Origin: Parvibaculum sp.
Lineage (GTDB): Bacteria; Pseudomonadota; Alphaproteobacteria; Parvibaculales; Parvibaculaceae
DNA length: 9,555 nt
NCBI GenBank assembly: GCA_020062605.1
Contig: JAGUWA010000358.1
Location: forward strand, 1-9,555
Direction: 5' to 3'
This document shows, in pieces, positions 6,203 to 9,555 of this stretch (positions are counted from its first letter, which is position 1; each line of letters starts with the position of its first letter). The notes beneath the pieces were generated by a model. It did no database searches and was not told the DNA's origin. It saw nothing but the letters and a program-made list of their open reading frames with translations. The position numbers and the translations under genes were made by a program.

Positions 6203-6559
6203 CTGACCGTTTATGGGTTGAAGAACTGCGATACCTGTCGCAAGGCGCTCAAATGGCTCGAGGCGGAAGGCATTCCCCACAGGTTTCATGACCTGCGCGC
6301 CGACGGTATCAAGCCCGCCGATGTGAAGCGCTTCGCCAAATCCGCGGGCTGGGAGACACTTCTCAACAGGGCCGGAACCACCTGGCGCGGCCTTTCCGAC
6401 ACGCAGAAAGCGGATGTAAGCGAAGCGGCGGCGGTCGCCCTCATGGCCGAGCACCCGGCGCTCATCAAGCGTCCCGTCTTCGATTTCGGCAAGGGGGAGG
6501 TGGTCGTCGGCTTCCGCGATCCGCAAAAGGCGGCTGTTCTGAAGGCAGCGGGCGAATGA
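6200..6559 (+). CDS. Spx/ArsC-like thioredoxin-fold reductase (YffB type)
   Basis: Small protein of 119 aa of the ArsC/Spx/YffB family. It begins MLTVYGLKNCDTCRKALKWL, with a CxxC pair at C10 and C13, then FHDLRADG (29-36) and KRPVF (90-94), which carries the arginine conserved in the family. Its length fits YffB-type proteins (about 115-120 aa), thought to be glutathione-dependent thiol reductases; a true arsenate reductase is less likely without other ars genes. The GTG at 6200 was chosen because GGAAGGG (6184-6190) lies nine bases upstream and the protein then starts at the first conserved strand. An ATG at 6164 or TTG at 6140 would add a low-complexity leader with no ribosome-binding site. 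It lies 90 bases after coq4 and overlaps the next gene (ATGA), so read-through from coq4 is possible. Confidence 0.85.
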   Translation: MLTVYGLKNCDTCRKALKWLEAEGIPHRFHDLRADGIKPADVKRFAKSAGWETLLNRAGTTWRGLSDTQKADVSEAAAVALMAEHPALIKRPVFDFGKGEVVVGFRDPQKAAVLKAAGE

Positions 6560-7152
6560 GAATGGGGCGCCGGAGCGTCGACGAACCGACGCTCGCCATT
6601 CCGCTCGAAACGCCGCGTCTCATCCTTCGCGACTTCACCGCGCGCGACTTTGAGGCCGTGCATGCCTATTCCTCGCTCGATGAGGTGACGAGATTTCTCG
6701 TCTGGGGACCGAACACCACACTTCAGAGCAAACGGACGATCCGCGCCTATCTCGACGACCAGAGAGAAAGGCCGCGACAGAATTTCGATCTTGCGATCAT
6801 CCGCAAGGGCGAGGGCCGGCGCGGGGCGGGGCAACAGCTTATCGGTGGCGTGGGGCTCAAACTTTGCGATGGGGAGAACCTTACCGGTGAGGTTGGCTAC
6901 GCGCTCCATCCGGACTATTGGGGACAGGGATATGCGCTGGAGGCCGCCCGCATGATCGTGCATGCAGGTTTCAGCGAGCTCGGGCTGCAGCGGATCATCG
7001 CGACCTGCGACCAGCGCAACAAGGCGTCCGCCCGCGTGATGGAGAAGCTCGGCATGCGCCGGGAAGGCGTGTTCCGGCAGAGCAAATATATTCAGGGCGA
7101 ATGGCGGGACGAGTTCCTCTACGCGATACTTGCGGCGGAATTTCTTCGCTAG
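6556..7152 (+). CDS. GNAT N-acetyltransferase, RimJ/RimL type
   Basis: GNAT protein of 198 aa of the Acetyltransf_3 (RimJ/RimL) branch. The family opening TPRLILRDF is at 19-27. The central GEVGYALHPDYWGQGYALEA (111-130) holds the acetyl-CoA binding loop, followed by NKASARVMEKLGMRREG (155-171) and GEWRDEFLYAIL (181-192). RimJ/RimL enzymes acetylate N termini of ribosomal proteins, but most members of this large branch modify unknown small molecules or proteins. The ATG overlaps the stop of the thiol reductase gene by 4 bases (ATGA), so the two are co-translated; a second ATG at 6562 is also possible. Its TAG stop shares the CTAG tetranucleotide with the TAG of the convergent TusA gene. The substrate is unknown. 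Confidence 0.92.
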   Translation: MRMGRRSVDEPTLAIPLETPRLILRDFTARDFEAVHAYSSLDEVTRFLVWGPNTTLQSKRTIRAYLDDQRERPRQNFDLAIIRKGEGRRGAGQQLIGGVGLKLCDGENLTGEVGYALHPDYWGQGYALEAARMIVHAGFSELGLQRIIATCDQRNKASARVMEKLGMRREGVFRQSKYIQGEWRDEFLYAILAAEFLR

Positions 7153-7466
7153 AGATCATTCACCGGCTTCGAGAGAAGCTCGTCGTCCGGTTCGCGAACG
7201 TTCTCGCCGCGGCGGATCAGGAACTCGATCCAGGTGCCCCGGTCCCTGACCTCGACAAGCTCATGGCCTGCCTCGGCGCAAAAATGCGGCATGTCGATCC
7301 GCGCGACCGGGTCGCTCGCGAATACCCTTACCAGCCGTCCGGGTTCCAGCCGGAGGAGCCGCTTGCGGGCGCGCAGAACGGGCAGGGGACACTGCTGGCC
7401 GATCACATCGAGCAGGACCTCGCCAGGATCGCCATGTGCTCTCTCGTCTGTTGTCCCGCCGCTCAT
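7149..7466 (-). CDS. TusA-family sulfurtransferase-like protein
   Basis: Small protein of about 105 aa with a TusA/SirA/YedF domain at residues 18-87: LLDVIGQQCPLPVLRARKRL near the start with the CPLP motif (C26-P29), where the cysteine carries persulfide in TusA, then GRLVRVFASDP and a second cysteine, C63, in PHFCAEAGHELVE. TusA itself passes sulfur to tRNA thiolation or molybdenum cofactor synthesis, while many orphan members have unknown partners; no partner gene is visible here. The start is uncertain. ATG 7466 has a modest GGGA just upstream; in-frame ATGs at 7478 and 7541 would add 4 or 25 residues without a better site, and the frame stays open to 7757, into the acyl-CoA synthetase gene. 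It converges on the GNAT gene with overlapping stops. Confidence 0.85.
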   Translation of the reverse strand: MSGGTTDERAHGDPGEVLLDVIGQQCPLPVLRARKRLLRLEPGRLVRVFASDPVARIDMPHFCAEAGHELVEVRDRGTWIEFLIRRGENVREPDDELLSKPVNDL

Positions 7467-7579
7467 CCGCAGTCCCATGAAGCCGTCGAAGATTTCGCGG
7501 CGGATAATGGGGCGGACCCGGCGCCCTGTCACGCCCGGCATGAGCAACGCCGATTTTACGCCGCGAAATCCGGCTTTTC

Positions 7580-7609
7580 TTGACGGTCCCGCCGGGGCGC
7601 GGGCATAAC
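7580..7609 (+). promoter_or_regulatory. Possible promoter of the acyl-CoA synthetase gene
   Basis: TTGACG at 7580-7585 (5 of 6 to the -35 consensus) is followed after 18 bases by CATAAC at 7604-7609 (4 of 6 to the -10 consensus). It sits in the 192-base spacer between the divergent TusA and acyl-CoA synthetase genes, about 50 bases before the ATG. No convincing operator palindrome was seen in this spacer. Alphaproteobacterial promoters can deviate from this consensus, so the call is tentative. Confidence 0.4.
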
Positions 7610-7658
7610 TGAAAGAAGCGCAAAAAGTGCATAACGCAACACCGGAAGAAACGTCGCG

Positions 7659-9461
7659 ATGGGCCTTGTCAAACGGATCGGCAACGAAGTCGTCTTCCTG
7701 CGCGCCGCGCTCCGTTCGCTGGGGAAGCTCAAGGAAATCAGGGAAGACGCCTCCCACACCTTCTCGGACACGATCGAAAAGCTGGCGGCGGAAAAGCCGA
7801 AGAACATCGCCATCTATTTCGAGGACCGGAAGCTCACCTACCGCGAATACAACGAAGAGGCCAACCGCTACGCGCGCTGGCTAAAAGAGCAGGGTCTCGG
7901 TCGCGGCGATGTCGTTGCGCTGATGATGGAGAACCGTCCGGAATATCTGATTGCCTGGCTTGGCATCATCAAGGCGGGCGCGACGGCCGCGCTCATCAAC
8001 ACGAACCTGATCAAAGGCCCGCTCGCGCACTGCCTCAACCTTTCGAAGGCGAACCATGTGGTGCTTGGCGCGGAACTTGCGGAAAATTATTCGACAGCGG
8101 CAGATCAGCTCGATCGACCGATGACCGTCTGGGCGACGGGCGGGCAGATGCAGGGCGCGCATGATCTCGACGCAGCGCTTGCACAGCAGTCGGGCGATGC
8201 ATTGCCTGCGGATATCCGCAAGGACGTGACACAGGATGACGACGCGCTTTTCATCTATACGAGCGGCACGACGGGTAATCCGAAGGCGGCACGAATTCCG
8301 CATGTGCGCCTCAGAGGCATGATGGCGGGTTTTGCGGCGGGTGCGAATGCGACCGAGAAGGACCGCATGTATGTCGTGCTGCCGCTCTATCACTCTGCAG
8401 GCGGTGTCTGCGCCATCGGTACTACACTCACTGTTGGCGGGGCCGTCATTCTGCGGCGCAAGTTCTCAGCCACGCAATTCTGGGACGATGCAGTCAAATA
8501 CAGGGCGACGCTCTTCCAGTATATCGGCGAGCTCTGCCGCTACCTTCTCAACACCGAGACGCATCCAAAGGAGCGCAAGCACAAGTTGCGCATGGCGGTG
8601 GGCAACGGGCTGAGGCCCGAGATCTGGACGACCTTCCAGAAGCGGTTCCGTATTCCGCGGGTGCTCGAGTTCTATGGTGCGACCGAAGGCAACGTCGCCT
8701 TGATGAACTTCGACGGTACGCCGGGCGCGGTCGGGCGCATTCCCGGTTGGGCGAAAAAGAAGTTCAATGTCGAGATCGTGAAGTTCGACATCGAAAGCGA
8801 ACAGCCGGTGCGCGGTCCGGATGGGTTCTGCATTGCAGCCGAGCCCGGCGAAGCGGGCGAGGCGCTCGGCAAGATATCCAACGATCCAGATCAGCCTACG
8901 GGCCGCTTCGACGGTTATGCCAGGAAGGAAGAAACCGCGAAGAAGATTCTGCACGATGTCTTCGAGAAGGGCGACATGTGGTTCCGCACAGGCGATCTTC
9001 TGCGTCAGGACAAGCTCGGATATTTCTACTTCGTGGACCGGATCGGCGACACGTTCCGCTGGAAGGGCGAGAACGTCGCGACCTCGGAGGTTGCCGAGGC
9101 GATCTCGGTGTTCCCCGGCGTCAAGGAAGCGAATGTCTATGGTGTGCATGTGCCTGGCGCCGATGGCCGGGCGGGCATGGCGTCGATCGTCGCGGAGAAT
9201 GGATCGCTCGACCTCGACAAGTTCCGTACACAGATGCAGAAGGAGCTACCGGATTACGCGGTGCCGGTTTTCCTGCGCATCCAGCCGGAAATGGAAGTCA
9301 CCGGCACCTTCAAGCACCGCAAGGTGGAACTCGTGAAGGAAGGCTTCGACCCGTCGGCGATTCCGGAGCCGATTTTCTTCAATTGCCCGGTGCAGAAGAA
9401 ATATGTGCCGGTCGACCAGCATCTCTACGGCAAGATCTGCTCGGGCGAGTTCAGGCTCTAG
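7659..9461 (+). CDS. Long-chain acyl-CoA synthetase, FATP/FadD6-like
   Basis: AMP-forming ligase of 600 aa that activates a fatty or other carboxylic acid with ATP and CoA. Motifs in order: P-loop YTSGTTGNPK (200-209), YIGELCRYL (288-296) and GNGLRPEIW (315-323), both typical of the FATP/very-long-chain (SLC27, FadD6) branch, the substrate and ATP motif FYGATEGN (338-345), WFRTGDL (441-447), the hinge FVDRIGDTFRWKGENVAT (458-475), and the C-terminal TGTFKHRK (548-555), in which K552 is the likely adenylation lysine. The chain is full length with no lesion. No clear signal peptide; the N terminus is basic and amphipathic, which fits loose membrane association. The ATG at 7659 follows GGAAG (7644-7648). 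It likely feeds beta-oxidation or lipid remodelling; chain-length preference cannot be read. An inverted repeat begins at its stop codon. Confidence 0.93.
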   Translation: MGLVKRIGNEVVFLRAALRSLGKLKEIREDASHTFSDTIEKLAAEKPKNIAIYFEDRKLTYREYNEEANRYARWLKEQGLGRGDVVALMMENRPEYLIAWLGIIKAGATAALINTNLIKGPLAHCLNLSKANHVVLGAELAENYSTAADQLDRPMTVWATGGQMQGAHDLDAALAQQSGDALPADIRKDVTQDDDALFIYTSGTTGNPKAARIPHVRLRGMMAGFAAGANATEKDRMYVVLPLYHSAGGVCAIGTTLTVGGAVILRRKFSATQFWDDAVKYRATLFQYIGELCRYLLNTETHPKERKHKLRMAVGNGLRPEIWTTFQKRFRIPRVLEFYGATEGNVALMNFDGTPGAVGRIPGWAKKKFNVEIVKFDIESEQPVRGPDGFCIAAEPGEAGEALGKISNDPDQPTGRFDGYARKEETAKKILHDVFEKGDMWFRTGDLLRQDKLGYFYFVDRIGDTFRWKGENVATSEVAEAISVFPGVKEANVYGVHVPGADGRAGMASIVAENGSLDLDKFRTQMQKELPDYAVPVFLRIQPEMEVTGTFKHRKVELVKEGFDPSAIPEPIFFNCPVQKKYVPVDQHLYGKICSGEFRL

Positions 9462-9512
9462 ACCGTTTTCCAGGCAGGTGGAAACACCTGCCGGTTCGGA
9501 AAACGGTCCAGA
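9457..9512 (+). repeat. Nested inverted repeat at the acyl-CoA synthetase stop
   Basis: An outer stem, GACCGTTTTCC (9461-9471) with GGAAAACGGTC (9498-9508), is perfect over 11 bp and extends to 15 bp with one mismatch, out to TCTA and CAGA. Inside is a second perfect 8-bp hairpin, GGCAGGTG (9473-9480) and CACCTGCC (9485-9492), closed by a GAAA tetraloop. The stop codon TAG (9459-9461) is part of the outer stem. There is no T-run after it, so it is not a classical intrinsic terminator, but it should halt exonucleases or assist termination. The GACCGTTTTCC arm reminds me of dispersed intergenic palindromes in Hyphomicrobiales; that is recollection, not a search. Confidence 0.7.
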
Positions 9513-9555
9513 CTATAAGCGACGAGCAGATTTTCACGATGAGACGGGATCGCAA

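Noticed and set aside
5210..6526. 438-codon open frame on the minus strand across coq4 and the thiol reductase gene
   Set aside because: It lies antisense to two genes with intact family motifs. Long antisense frames are common in GC-rich DNA, and the translation shows no recognisable domain.
7467..7757. Long 5' extension of the TusA-family frame
   Set aside because: Part of it lies antisense to the acyl-CoA synthetase start, and the residues resemble no TusA N-terminal extension that I know. The short form was preferred, though 7478 or 7541 remain possible.
9539..9555. Start of a further plus-strand gene (ATG at 9539)
   Set aside because: Only five codons are visible, with no clear Shine-Dalgarno upstream; it cannot be supported.

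Overview
The window is dense and GC-rich, with typical proteobacterial ribosome-binding sites and almost no spacer DNA. A Coq4-type ubiquinone protein, an FATP-type acyl-CoA synthetase, two TetR regulators and several GNAT and SDR enzymes point to a free-living alphaproteobacterium. The gene style recalls Hyphomicrobiales or Parvibaculum-like metabolic generalists, but the species assignment is a guess. I see no rRNA, tRNA, CRISPR array, insertion sequence, integrase or phage gene.

Layout. (1) Bases 1-57: the first 19 codons of a CBS-domain protein on the minus strand, divergent from an SDR oxidoreductase (206-976, +). (2) A PAT/MnaT-like GNAT acetyltransferase (994-1500, -), tail to tail with the SDR. 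(3) A compact plus-strand operon: glutamine-synthetase-fold ligase (1703-3097), creatininase-family amidohydrolase (3124-3891) and TetR regulator (3888-4517). It is preceded by a 30-bp AT-rich palindrome at 1592-1621, in the spacer shared with the acetyltransferase. (4) A second TetR gene (4514-5197, -) divergent from coq4 (5306-6109, +), with an inverted repeat lying over a consensus -35 box. (5) A Spx/ArsC-like thiol reductase (6200-6559, +) overlapping a RimJ/RimL-type acetyltransferase (6556-7152, +). The thiol reductase start lies in a predicted RNA hairpin. (6) A TusA-family protein (7149-7466, -), tail to tail with the acetyltransferase. (7) A long acyl-CoA synthetase (7659-9461, +) ending in a nested inverted repeat (9457-9512).

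How the genes may work together. The most system-like part is the ligase-amidohydrolase-TetR operon. GS-fold ligases can join glutamate to an amine, creatininase-fold enzymes hydrolyse cyclic or linear amides, and the coupled TetR is a natural sensor for a palindrome upstream of its own operon. I infer a small inducible nitrogen (amine or amide) utilisation module of unknown substrate. The second TetR probably represses itself and coq4, which would place a ubiquinone-biosynthesis step under ligand control. The acyl-CoA synthetase, SDR and TusA genes look like separate units. Start codons were reassigned wherever the longest frame ran into a neighbour or a better Shine-Dalgarno site lay downstream.
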